Positions 54,025 to 62,404 of a stretch of 64,000 bases of DNA are shown here, piece after piece (the first letter of the stretch is position 1; every line of letters begins with the position of its first letter). The notes under the pieces are model-generated. The model ran no database searches and had not been told where the DNA came from. It worked only from the letters and a program-made list of their open reading frames with translations. The position numbers and the translations under genes are program-made. This DNA comes from Vacuolonema iberomarrocanum LEGE 07170 (GTDB lineage: Bacteria > Cyanobacteriota > Cyanobacteriia > Elainellales > Elainellaceae): assembly GCA_015207365.1 (NCBI GenBank), contig JADEXA010000002.1, positions 1 to 64,000 of the forward strand. Reading direction: 5' to 3'.

Positions 54025-55362
54025 CTAAGCGCTGGTTAGAGACGATACCCTGGCTCGAAAGCCAGCCTGGTTGAGTGCTGTCACCACATTTGCGTAGTCC
54101 TGTACTCGGAACTGCGCACCAAGGCGTACCAGCTCCCGCCGATGCTCATTGGTGATCACGGCGATGACAGGGGTCTTGCAGCGGCTTTCGTCGCCTCGAT
54201 TTTTCATCAGCACGTTGCGGAATTCGTGGAGATAGGTGATGTCTTCTGCCACCTGGGGTTCCAATTCCACCATCACGAGCTGCACGGCATCAATGGGTTC
54301 CACATCATCGACGATGAGCTGGACACGGTCGTCACGGCGATCGACTTTGCCCCAGACCATCAGACGCGCATCTTCCGAGAGCATTTCGCCAATGCGTTGG
54401 AAGGACTTAGGAAAAACCACGGCCTCAGATTGTCCGCTGAGATCTTCCAATTGCAAGATAGCCATGCGATCGCCCTTCTTCGTCGTCACAGGCTTAATCC
54501 CCGCAATCATTGCCACGGCACTGACGGTCGTATTATCCGGCTGGTCTTCCAGGTCTCCTAGGTTGATCGGAGCGAGCACTCGTGCGGCCTGATGCACCGA
54601 CTTTAGGGGATGGTCGGATACATAGAAGCCCAGCAAATCTTTCTCTAGCTTCAGCTTTTCCTGCGGCGGTAGATCTTCCACTGCAGGTGCTTTGGGTGCT
54701 GAATCAAAGCCATTGCTATCGGGGGTATCGACGCCACCCATCATGTCGAACAGGTTGCCCTGCCCAATAGCCCGATCTCGGGCTCGCGACTGGGCCCAAT
54801 CCAGCACCAGCTCCAGGTCATGGAGCAACTGGTTACGGTTTGTTTCGAGGGCATCCATTGCTCCACACTGGATCAGCGCTTCCAATGCCCGACGGTTAAC
54901 GACGCGAGGATCGATCCGACTGCACAAATCTGGCAGAGAGGTAAAAGGCCCCTCTTCATGGCGTGTTTGTAAAATCGCCTCGATCGCCCCCGTCCCAACA
55001 TTTCGCACCGCCGATAGGCCAAACAAGATGCTCTGGCGCAACGGCGTGAAATCGACTTCAGAACGGTTAATGTCTGGTGGCTCGACCTGAATCCCCATGC
55101 TCAAGCTGGTGCTGATATATTTCTGCACCTTATCCTGATCGTCGCTATTGGCGGTGAGCAAGGCCGCCATATATTCCACAGGGTAATTGGCCTTCAGGTA
55201 CGCCGTCTGATACGTGACGTAGCCATAGGCGGTGGAGTGGGATTTATTGAAGCAGTTGGAGGCGATCGCTCCATTCCCCAGCATGAAGTTGTGATCCTGA
55301 GCCAGCCCGATATCAAATACAGGCTGAACTCCCAACCGCTTTCGCCGCACGATTTTTACCAC
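54025..55362 (-). CDS. dnaE-C: DNA polymerase III alpha subunit, C-terminal half with split C-intein
   Basis: 445 residues from GTG 55362. The first 36 residues, [21 protein letters not shown] to GNGAIASN, are a C-intein of the cyanobacterial DnaE type, followed by Cys-Phe-Asn of the extein ([25 protein letters not shown]). This exact 36-residue length decides the start; a longer frame to 55464 is spurious. GGAGGT lies a few bases before the GTG. The extein carries the helix-hairpin-helix and OB-fold parts of DnaE. The protein splices in trans with the N-terminal half encoded elsewhere, giving the replicative polymerase. The N-half and N-intein are not in this window. Confidence 0.96.
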   Translation of the reverse strand: MVKIVRRKRLGVQPVFDIGLAQDHNFMLGNGAIASNCFNKSHSTAYGYVTYQTAYLKANYPVEYMAALLTANSDDQDKVQKYISTSLSMGIQVEPPDINRSEVDFTPLRQSILFGLSAVRNVGTGAIEAILQTRHEEGPFTSLPDLCSRIDPRVVNRRALEALIQCGAMDALETNRNQLLHDLELVLDWAQSRARDRAIGQGNLFDMMGGVDTPDSNGFDSAPKAPAVEDLPPQEKLKLEKDLLGFYVSDHPLKSVHQAARVLAPINLGDLEDQPDNTTVSAVAMIAGIKPVTTKKGDRMAILQLEDLSGQSEAVVFPKSFQRIGEMLSEDARLMVWGKVDRRDDRVQLIVDDVEPIDAVQLVMVELEPQVAEDITYLHEFRNVLMKNRGDESRCKTPVIAVITNEHRRELVRLGAQFRVQDYANVVTALNQAGFRARVSSLTSA

Positions 55363-55623
55363 ACGCACCTCCAATCTTGCTGTCGGGCGATCGCCCAGTT
55401 CATCCAATTCATCTATCAACGTTATCGATCCTGGCTCACCAACGCTCTGGCGATCGCTCTCCAAAATTTGGCTTACTGTTCACCTTCCCTAAACGCTGGA
55501 GACAGCAATGATAGGGTCGACTTCAAGTCATTTTAATGCAAAGTACTACATCTGGCGTAGTTCATGTGAACTATTCTAATCGCTTTAAAGGACATTGTCC
55601 TGAAAATTAACGACTCGTATTCA

Positions 55624-55681
55624 CATCTGCCATCGCTATCGACGGTTGCCACGTGGCAACCGTCGATAGCGATGGCAGATG
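55624..55681. repeat. Perfect 58-bp palindrome without loop
   Basis: 29 bases from 55624 are exactly mirrored as complement to 55681; the centre is GGTTGCCAC|GTGGCAACC. The arms contain CATCGCTATCGACGG. A loop-less perfect palindrome of this length is rare. It lies between dnaE-C and the kinase-like gene, immediately before another hairpin. Confidence 0.92.
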
Positions 55682-55692
55682 CAGGATCCAAA

Positions 55693-55747
55693 TATGAATT
55701 TTTTCCGAGAAGGAGTGCGTTGCACTCCTTCTCGGAAAAAATTCATA
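55693..55747. repeat. Perfect 26-bp hairpin with GTT loop
   Basis: Arms 55693-55718 (starting TATGAATTTTTTCCGAG) and 55722-55747 are perfect around GTT. The apex GGAGTGC-GTT-GCACTCC belongs to the GC-GNY-GC group. It is 53 bases downstream of the minus-strand kinase-like gene stop and may terminate it. Confidence 0.92.
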
Positions 55748-55799
55748 CTCTCAACCAGCAACGCCAGTTTCTATTGGCTTCGGGCTGTCACCCATCGGC

Positions 55800-57227
55800 C
55801 TATTGTGGCGTGATGAAATCTTCAGGGAAAGCGGGACTAATGGATTGAGGCGCGGGTTCCGGTTCAACGGGGAGCGATCGCTCCTCTGACTGGGGCGTTT
55901 GTGGTAAATCTGGAAATGTCTCTAACTTGTCCTTGGGGTCTTCTTCAGTCGGTACTGTGTTAAAGGTTTCGCTGCTTGGGAGGGGGACGGGTTCCACAGG
56001 GGCACTGGGTTCCGCATCGGGTGTGTAGCTATCCTCTTCCCACAGCGATTCGCTTGCATTACTTCCCGGTGCGTCGGGAATAGACCGTGTTTCCTGGGTG
56101 GGGAAACCGCTCTCATCCTCGTAGGGAAGGGTTGTTTCCCCTGGAAGATAGTCAATCCCATAGGGTTCGATCGAAATATCTTCCTCGCTGTAGCTGTCCG
56201 CCGTGGGGCGGGCACGCGATATGCCGTCTCTAGATGCTTCGGCTCTGGTGGGTCTGTCAAATTCTTTCTCGAATGCATCCGAGTCCGCTTGATTGGGCCA
56301 ATCGTCTAGGGGCGGGAAATCTTGTTCGGTATTGATTCTTGGGCCAACGACAGGGACGACATCGGCAAAGGAGTTACCCTGACGCACTTGCCAACCCAGG
56401 TAAGCTCCACCGCATCCACCGACGATCGCCGTTAGCAACAAAGAAGCGGGAATCCAGAGCGATCGCTTCGATGATTTCTGTGACTGCGGCTTTGTGGACT
56501 GTACCCGAACATGGGATTTCGTCGGATGTGTGGAGGTGGATGGAGTGGCTCCATACCCGTTTGTGCTCGCGCCCTTGCCAACAACAGCAGCAGTCACTTC
56601 GGCCATCGGCAAGGTGGACTCGGTCGTGGCCGAGGTAAGTTCGGTCGTAGCCGAGGTAGGCTCGGTCGTAGCCGAGGTGGGCTCGGTCGTAGCCGAGGTG
56701 GGCTCGGTCGTAGCCGAGGTGGGCGGCTGGGTTTGATAAGAATTGGAGAAATGAGCCTCGCTGTCCGATAGGGAGGCATCGCTGTGGCGTTCAGGCTCAC
56801 CGATGGATGGAACAGGGGTCTCAACAGTGGTGGGGCTATCGGGCGTTGTGGCTGCATCGGCGATCGCCTGCAGTTCCCCTTCCAATATCGCCGACAGGTT
56901 TGGAATCCATTGACCCATCTCAGGCAATGGCTGATCATCTTCCAAATCCATCACAACAAAGGGAGAATTGCCTTCGACAAAGCAATCAATGACGCGAAAG
57001 ATACTGTCCTGTTGTTGCGTTTGTTGGCGCACCTGGATCAAAAAATCATGGCGCAACTGATCGGCCTTGGGATGCTGATGCAGCTTGCGTCCCAGGGTTT
57101 GGATGACCACATGCTTGTCCAGGTTGCGGTGCAAGGCACGATAGCTCACGGCCATATCGTCTTCTTGCAGAACGGCTTCAACCCAGTAGCGGTCTTGCTG
57201 AAGGAGAGAACCTGGTGTCAAGAGCAT
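55800..57227 (-). CDS. Membrane protein with kinase N-lobe-like domain and TSATTEP repeats
   Basis: 475 residues from ATG 57227 (MLLTPGSLLQQDRYWVEAVL); a GTG 11 codons upstream is possible. The first 125 residues look like the N-lobe of a Ser/Thr kinase (YRALHRNLDKHVVIQTL, then DSIFRVIDCFVEGNSPFVVMDLEDDQPL), but the catalytic loop and DFG motif are absent. A Ser/Thr-rich linker contains five TSATTEP units, coded by a 21-bp tandem repeat (about 56619-56725). A membrane segment (SLWIPASLLLTAIVGGCGGAYLGW) and an acidic, proline-rich C-terminal tail follow. It may be a pseudokinase scaffold; its function is unknown. Confidence 0.8.
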   Translation of the reverse strand: MLLTPGSLLQQDRYWVEAVLQEDDMAVSYRALHRNLDKHVVIQTLGRKLHQHPKADQLRHDFLIQVRQQTQQQDSIFRVIDCFVEGNSPFVVMDLEDDQPLPEMGQWIPNLSAILEGELQAIADAATTPDSPTTVETPVPSIGEPERHSDASLSDSEAHFSNSYQTQPPTSATTEPTSATTEPTSATTEPTSATTELTSATTESTLPMAEVTAAVVGKGASTNGYGATPSTSTHPTKSHVRVQSTKPQSQKSSKRSLWIPASLLLTAIVGGCGGAYLGWQVRQGNSFADVVPVVGPRINTEQDFPPLDDWPNQADSDAFEKEFDRPTRAEASRDGISRARPTADSYSEEDISIEPYGIDYLPGETTLPYEDESGFPTQETRSIPDAPGSNASESLWEEDSYTPDAEPSAPVEPVPLPSSETFNTVPTEEDPKDKLETFPDLPQTPQSEERSLPVEPEPAPQSISPAFPEDFITPQ

Positions 57228-57836
57228 ATAGACGCAATCCACTTTGCCAACAAATCTCACTCATCCTATCGCGTTTACCAAAATTCATGATTATTTTGGC
57301 AAGCTTGAAAAAAACTTCTGCTGCCAAGAGATTTTATTTTCTTTGCACCACACCCCGAGCATGACTATCAATTTGCTAAGAAACAACTATCGATTAGTCT
57401 TTTGAAACCCCCGCAGCGCCGAAGTTGCAAAATGATCGAGCATTGGTTTTCATAGCCTTGGTATCAGCACGAGTGTTTGCTGTGATCTTTCATGTGGATG
57501 GATAGGATTTCCGTGAACATTTGAGATAAATTCTTGACAATCAACGTCATGGCTATAAGCGCAATGCCTGTAGTCACAAACCAGAAAAACGCAAGAACTA
57601 GAGACTCTGATCAAGGGGGCGATGGTCTTGTCGCAATTTCAAACGCCTCATTCTTTCAACATCAAACGAAGCGATCCCATCAGGATTTCAAATCTAATGA
57701 AGCTCAAACATTACGGATGTGAACGTGGCTTCGCTATTTCCCAAATGCGAGAAATCTGGGGTCGCAGAAGCCAAGGAGAATTTTGTCCGCGAAGGGACAT
57801 ACCATGCCTCTTCTCAGACAAAATCATCCCCTCAAC
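57228..57836. other. Spacer upstream of the kinase-like gene
   Basis: No gene is supported in about 600 bases. The end of it, 57807-57835, reads (complement) GAGGGGATGATTTTGTCTGAGA, which matches the base of the hairpin at 2312 (GAGGGGATGATTTTTTCTGAGA) almost exactly, so the two loci share a repeat unit that extends beyond the stem. Confidence 0.55.
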
Positions 57837-57931
57837 TATAGCGGTGTGCAACAGCATTAAGCACAGCAACGGTTGTGTGGGGCGCGGCGCGCCCCACACA
57901 ACCGTACTTAGCTAACGCGCATAGCGCTATA
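57837..57931 (-). repeat. 95-bp palindromic element, copy 2 (inverted)
   Basis: Same length and ends as copy 1 at 39330-39424, in the opposite orientation. The differences are two in the AACAGCA segment, one at the loop centre and one in TAGCTAA. It lies 30 bases before the next repeat (57963-58051), so repeats are stacked here. Confidence 0.9.
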
Positions 57932-57962
57932 TCAACATCAGAAATCTTGATTCATGGGGACT

Positions 57963-58051
57963 GGACTTACGCATTGTGTTGATTGTGTGGCCGCGTCGCG
58001 GCCACACAATCAACAAATTTGCTCAGGATTACGCAAGTTTTGCGTAAGTCC
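57963..58051 (-). repeat. Copy C of the 89-bp TTACGCA-ended repeat (most complete)
   Basis: Ends GGACTTACGCA and TGCGTAAGTCC are perfect 11-bp inverted repeats. Inside, TGTTGATTGTGTGGCCGC pairs with its complement around GTC. It is the reverse complement of the family as seen at copies A, B and D. It lies seven bases after the stop of the exonuclease gene (minus strand) and may terminate it. Confidence 0.9.
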
Positions 58052-58058
58052 TAGGAGA

Positions 58059-58850
58059 TTAACTGTCTGTCAGTTCCACCGTCACGGGGGCATGGTCGCT
58101 GGGTTTTTCCAACTTACGGGGAGCCTTGTCGATGGTGCAGGCGATCGCCCGCTCATACAGGGGGGGCGAGAGATAATGCAGATCGATGCGCCAGCCCAGA
58201 TCGCGCCGAAACGCTGCCGCCCGGTAATCCCACCAGCTAAATTGTCCATCCTCTTGGTTGAACTTGCGGAATGCATCGGCAAAGCCCAAGTCGGCGATCG
58301 CTTGCAACGCCTGCCGCTCTGCCTCCGTTGCCATTACCTGCTTTTCCCGCCCCTTGGGGTCGTGGATATCACGATCCTCTGGGGCAATGTTGAAATCTCC
58401 GCAGACCAGCACCTGGGGTTGCGCGGCCAGCAGTGACTGGAGGTAGCGGTGCAGAACCTTGAACCAGCGCAGCTTGTAGTCATACTTGTCGCTGCCAACG
58501 GATGACCCATTGGGCACATACAGGTTGACAATGCGGTAGCCTTGAAAGTCCGCCGCAATCACCCGCTTCTGCTCTTCCAGGTCGGCGTCTACATCGGCAA
58601 CCTCTGGAGCGAAACCCATGCTCACATTCTCCAGCGGTGTGCGGCTGAGCAACGCCACCCCGTTGTAGGATTTTTGTCCATAGATATAGACGTGGTAGCC
58701 CAAATCGGTGAAGGGCGATCGCGGAAAGCTCTCATCCACCACCTTTGTTTCTTGCAGGCACAGCACATCCACCGACGTATCCGTCAGCCACTGAGTCACA
58801 TGCTCCAGTCGGGTGCGAATGGAGTTCACATTCCAGGTTGCAATTTTCAT
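58059..58850 (-). CDS. xth: Exodeoxyribonuclease III
   Basis: 263 residues from ATG 58850; the frame is open 12 codons further but MKIATWNVNSIRTRLEHV is the conserved start. Further motifs are VLCLQETKVVDESFP (metal-binding Glu), VNLYVPNGSSVGSDKYDYKLRWF (catalytic Tyr region), LVCGDFNIAPEDRDIHDP, FSWWDYRAAAFRRDLGWRIDLHYLSP and SDHAPVTVEL (His). It removes 3' blocks and cuts abasic sites in base excision repair. It is a single gene bordered by repeats on both sides. Confidence 0.95.
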   Translation of the reverse strand: MKIATWNVNSIRTRLEHVTQWLTDTSVDVLCLQETKVVDESFPRSPFTDLGYHVYIYGQKSYNGVALLSRTPLENVSMGFAPEVADVDADLEEQKRVIAADFQGYRIVNLYVPNGSSVGSDKYDYKLRWFKVLHRYLQSLLAAQPQVLVCGDFNIAPEDRDIHDPKGREKQVMATEAERQALQAIADLGFADAFRKFNQEDGQFSWWDYRAAAFRRDLGWRIDLHYLSPPLYERAIACTIDKAPRKLEKPSDHAPVTVELTDS

Positions 58851-58913
58851 AGACGAACGATCATCCGCGGAAAAGACGATACACAACTTATCTCAACTCG
58901 CTAAGAACCCACT

Positions 58914-58966
58914 CCAGAGAATTTTCTAAAACCCTCGCGGTGCGAGGGTTTTAGAAAATTCTCTGG
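58914..58966. repeat. Perfect 25-bp hairpin with GGT loop
   Basis: Arms 58914-58938 and 58942-58966 enclose GGT; top CCCTCGC-GGT-GCGAGGG. The flanks CTAAGAACCCACTCCAGA and CTCTGGTTTTAG match those of the hairpin at 34034, though the middle of the stem differs (TTTTCTAAAA here, TTTTTTGAAAG there). It lies between two minus-strand genes. Confidence 0.92.
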
Positions 58967-59061
58967 TTTTAGTGACTCCAGCATTGGTATTACAACGTTA
59001 CAGTGATTTTCCATCGCTTGAAACCCAGTTCAGGGATCGAGCATCAGATTCCCAACCCTCA

Positions 59062-60105
59062 CTAGGGCTGATTCAAGGAAAAGTCGCTGCATGTCTGCTC
59101 GCCACTGGCACCAGAGGTTAGCGTCAAAACTTCGAGGCTGGGGGGTTGCGATAGATTAATCGGCGTAACCCTCATCGCTGTCGGGGCTGCGGCGAGTTGC
59201 ACACAACTCTCGGCGATACCAAACCCATCCCGCAGAGATGCTTGCACCTCCTGGAGGAGGCGATCGCGAGCCTCAGCCTCTATTCCGTCCACCTGGAGAT
59301 GCGCCATCAAACTAAGACAACCAGGAGCGATCGCCCAAATTCGCAAATTCTCTATCTTGACAACCCCCGGTGTCGCCAGGAGATGCGATCGCACCGCAGC
59401 TATATCCACGCCTTGGGGGGTGCGTTCCAGCAAAATGTCGAGGCTCTCCCGCAGCAAGGGTATGGCTCCGACCAGAATGAAAACCGCCACCACCAAGCTG
59501 ATGACCCCATCTGCCCAGTTCCAATGGAGCCACCAAACCGCCACCGCCGCCAGCATCACGCCCACAGCACTCATGGCATCGGCCACCATATGCAAAAAGG
59601 CTCCCCGCAGGTTCAAGTCATGATGGGAATGATCATGCAACAGCCGAGCGTTGAGGCTACTCACCACAAAGCCTGCCACCGCTGTCACCAACATGGGCAG
59701 CCCCAAAATATCGGTTGAGGGCATCTGAAGCCGCTCCCAGGCTTCGCTGGCAATCCACAGGGCGATCGCAACTAAGCCTATTCCTTGCACCAGCGCCGCT
59801 AGAATCTCTACGCGCCCATAGCCAAACGGTGCATGGTCGGAGGCCGGGCGCTGTGCCCAAACGCTCGCCAGCAGCGCCACGGCCAAAGCGCCACCATCCG
59901 ATAACAAATGCCCGGCTTCTGCCGACAGCGCAATGCTATGGCTGGCCAGGCTCATGGCGAATTCCACTGCGGCAAAACCCAGGAGCAGGGTGAGGGCAAT
60001 GCCGAGCGATCGCCGCTTCGTTCCCACATCCGCCTGCACCTGGCAAACACGCGGATCACACTGCCAGTGCAATGCCGCCATCGAGTTTCGAGCCTGTTCA
60101 ACCAT
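59062..60105 (-). CDS. Cation diffusion facilitator family transporter
   Basis: 347 residues with six membrane segments. Typical motifs are SHSIALSAEAGHLLSDGGALAVALLASVWA (metal site with His and two Asp), HAPFGYGRVEILAALVQG, and LHMVADAMSAVGVMLAAVAVWWLHWNWADGVISLVVAVFIL (second His/Asp site). The C-terminal cytosolic domain (GVDIAAVRSHLLATPGVVKIENLRIW...) is of the usual CDF fold. An N-terminal DPRVCQVQ stretch is an extra Cys-containing region. It exports Zn2+ or other divalent metals in exchange for H+. It is a single gene. Confidence 0.93.
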   Translation of the reverse strand: MVEQARNSMAALHWQCDPRVCQVQADVGTKRRSLGIALTLLLGFAAVEFAMSLASHSIALSAEAGHLLSDGGALAVALLASVWAQRPASDHAPFGYGRVEILAALVQGIGLVAIALWIASEAWERLQMPSTDILGLPMLVTAVAGFVVSSLNARLLHDHSHHDLNLRGAFLHMVADAMSAVGVMLAAVAVWWLHWNWADGVISLVVAVFILVGAIPLLRESLDILLERTPQGVDIAAVRSHLLATPGVVKIENLRIWAIAPGCLSLMAHLQVDGIEAEARDRLLQEVQASLRDGFGIAESCVQLAAAPTAMRVTPINLSQPPSLEVLTLTSGASGEQTCSDFSLNQP

Positions 60106-60491
60106 GCTTGTTCAATGCCAAACTGCAATTCTGTCAGGGAGAAAGTGACGGGTTTAAGCGGAGGATTCTGGCATTTTGCTCTACCGCGTAGGCTTTAGCC
60201 TTCAGACGCATCCACACCTCAACATCATCACCTGGCTGAAGGGAAGCGCCAATTAACCCACTTTTTTCGCGCAGGCCAGTTCGTCAAACATCTACGCACC
60301 CGCTCCACATAAACTTTTCCCGGTTCATACCTCAAGCCTAGCCCTAAAGCCGTTCCTTGTCCGCCTAAACCGATGGCAATCCGCCACGCTAGTGGAACGT
60401 GGCATTCCTCACCTTATCTCGACGAAAAACCATCTTCACAGTTCCCTTTCAGGACTGATAACGAATCCGCATAGGACCCCCCGGCCCGGTG
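60106..60491. other. Spacer upstream of the CDF gene
   Basis: No gene is supported. The CDF promoter should lie here. No operator of the SmtB or Zur type was recognised by eye. Confidence 0.4.
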
Positions 60492-60534
60492 CCTTTTCGT
60501 GAAATGCTTTCGGAGTAAGCATTTCACGAAAAGG
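60492..60534. repeat. 18-bp hairpin with seven-base loop
   Basis: CCTTTTCGTGAAATGCTT (60492-60509) and its complement (60517-60534) are perfect. It has no GNY apex. It precedes copy D of the TTACGCA-ended repeat by 29 bases. Confidence 0.85.
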
Positions 60535-60563
60535 TAAATGATTTTTCTCATCCGGATTGGGTA

Positions 60564-60640
60564 TCGCGCAAGTTAAATCCTGAGTCCAATCGTTGATTTT
60601 GAGGATCTGGTGTGACCACAAAATCAACAAAATACGTAAG
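60564..60640 (+). repeat. Copy D of the 89-bp TTACGCA-ended repeat (degenerate)
   Basis: GCGCAAGTTAAATCCTGAGTCC, then CGTTGATTTTG and GACCACAAAATCAACAAAAT, then ACGTAAGTTTT align in order with copies A, B and C. The left end is eroded. It overlaps the most 5' possible start (GTG 60612) of the DUF554 gene. Confidence 0.75.
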
Positions 60641-60737
60641 TTTTGCTCTTTCTTCCCCCAGTCAGAGGAAGCTACCTGTAGCTTTACTCCTCTACTATCA
60701 CGTTTGGATTTTTCTTGGCCTCATCACGCTTTTCTGC

Positions 60738-61484
60738 ATGTTCCTCGATTTCTGGGCAAAAACCAGCGGCACCTGGATCAATGTTCTGACCGTCTGCCTG
60801 GGTACAGTTTTGGGTTTGTTACTCAGCAATCGCCTGCCCAAACCGATGCAACGTGTTATCACTCAAGGGCTCGGACTCATTACCCTATTTATTGGCTTCA
60901 GCATGGCAGGCGACCTCACTAGGGCAAACGCAGGCGTCGTCGATGGTGTCATTCTGGGTTTACTCACCTTAGTCTCAGGGGGGCTGATGGGCGAGTGGTG
61001 GGGGCTTGAGGAGAAGCTGGCGGGATTAGGCGATTGGCTCAAACATCGCTTCAAAGGGCAGGGTCGCTTCACTGAAGGCTTCGTTGCAGCCAGCTTGCTC
61101 TTCTGCGTTGGCCCCCTAGCGCTGATTGGCAGCCTAGACAATGGCCTGCGGGGGGAAAACACGCTGCTTGTTCTCAAAGCAACCATGGATGGGCTTGCTT
61201 CCATTGCCCTTACCAGCACTTACGGTATCGGTGTTGGCTTTTCGGCTCTGACGTTATTGGTGTATCAGGGTGGTATTTCCTTAGCAGCGGGCACCCTCAC
61301 CCAGTTCCTCCCCGATCCTGAAACGTCTCCCATCGTCCTGCTCGTCACTGGCGTGGGTGGGCTGATGATTCTTGGCATTGGGCTAAACTTGCTGGAGGTC
61401 AGCAAGATTCGGGTCGCATCATTCCTACCCGCCCCTTTTGTTGCCCCCCTGCTTTATCAAATCGCTTTCCTGCTCAGTTCCTGA
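60738..61484 (+). CDS. DUF554 family membrane protein
   Basis: 248 residues from ATG 60738, chosen because FLDFWAKTSGTWINVLTVCLGTVLGLLLSNRLP is where the DUF554 family begins. A longer frame from GTG 60612 would start in a repeat and add a hydrophobic stretch. About seven membrane segments are visible, with GLGLITLFIGFSMAGDL, LLFCVGPLALIGSLDNGLRGENTLLVLKATMDGLASIALTSTYG and GVGGLMILGIGLNLLE. The conserved GxxxxxGSLxDGLxG is typical. The function of the family is unknown; transport has been suggested. Confidence 0.88.
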   Translation: MFLDFWAKTSGTWINVLTVCLGTVLGLLLSNRLPKPMQRVITQGLGLITLFIGFSMAGDLTRANAGVVDGVILGLLTLVSGGLMGEWWGLEEKLAGLGDWLKHRFKGQGRFTEGFVAASLLFCVGPLALIGSLDNGLRGENTLLVLKATMDGLASIALTSTYGIGVGFSALTLLVYQGGISLAAGTLTQFLPDPETSPIVLLVTGVGGLMILGIGLNLLEVSKIRVASFLPAPFVAPLLYQIAFLLSS

Positions 61485-61729
61485 TATCAACGTGCGAAGA
61501 CGGTTGCAGATGATCTTGCAGGAGTACGATAGAACTACATGAATTTCACAAAGTCTGCCCGTAGAATTAAATCTATACATAGCTGGCTAATGTCTAGGTC
61601 AACGCCTCTACACAAAAAAGTTGAGCCGAAGCGATCGCCTTGCTCCACCTTTTCTTCTACACCAAACTCTCTTCATCAAATCTTCATTTCTTCTACCCGC
61701 TCTTCAACAAATCACCTAAGGAGTCTGCT

Positions 61730-62404
61730 ATGAGTAACGCTACCGGGTCTGCCTCCAATCCGGCGCCCACAACGATCTTGATAGTTGAAGATGACCCCAT
61801 GATGCAGTTGGGGTTAGAGCAATCCCTCACGAGCCAACCCGACCTGGAAGTTGTTGGCCGAGCAGACGATGGCTATCTAGCCGTAGAAGAAGCGAAGAAA
61901 CTAAAACCCGATATTGTCGTCATGGATATTGGATTGCCCCGCCTGGATGGTATTGCGGCAACCGAACAAATTAAAAAGGCTATGCCCGATATCCGCATTG
62001 TTATGTTGACATCTCATACAACAGAAAATGAGGTCATTGCGGCGCTTTCTAGTGGTGCCGATGCTTATTGCGTGAAGGGCACAAGCGTCGAGCGGCTACT
62101 CGTAGCAATTGATGCCGCCCGAGAAGGTGCAAGCTACCTCGATCCAACCGTGGCACGACTCGTGATGGATCACTTGAAATCACCCGTTAATGAAGCGGAT
62201 GCAGCAGCGATCGCGCAACTGTCACAAAGAGAATTAGAAGTCTTGAAGCTTATGGTGGAGGGACGGAGCAACCCAGAGATTGCAAGCGAACTGTACCTCA
62301 GTCCCAATACCGTCAAAACTCATGTCCGGGGCATTATGAACAAACTTGCCGTGGATGATCGGGTGCAAGCAGCAGTCGTTGCTCTGCGAGCAGGTCTAGT
62401 GTAA
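61730..62404 (+). CDS. NarL/FixJ-family response regulator
   Basis: 224 residues from ATG 61730, preceded by AAGGAG. The receiver domain shows TILIVEDDPMMQLGLEQSL, the phosphoacceptor in DIVVMDIGLPRLDG, MLTSHTTENEV and AYCVKGTS (conserved Lys). The LuxR-type DNA-binding domain shows LSQRELEVLKLMVEGRSNPEIASELYLSPNTVKTHVRGIMNKLAVDDRVQAAVVALRAGL. This end resembles RpaB/RpaA-independent cyanobacterial NarL regulators rather than the one at 26404. No kinase gene is adjacent. A role in stress or light response is possible but not shown. Confidence 0.94.
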   Translation: MSNATGSASNPAPTTILIVEDDPMMQLGLEQSLTSQPDLEVVGRADDGYLAVEEAKKLKPDIVVMDIGLPRLDGIAATEQIKKAMPDIRIVMLTSHTTENEVIAALSSGADAYCVKGTSVERLLVAIDAAREGASYLDPTVARLVMDHLKSPVNEADAAAIAQLSQRELEVLKLMVEGRSNPEIASELYLSPNTVKTHVRGIMNKLAVDDRVQAAVVALRAGLV

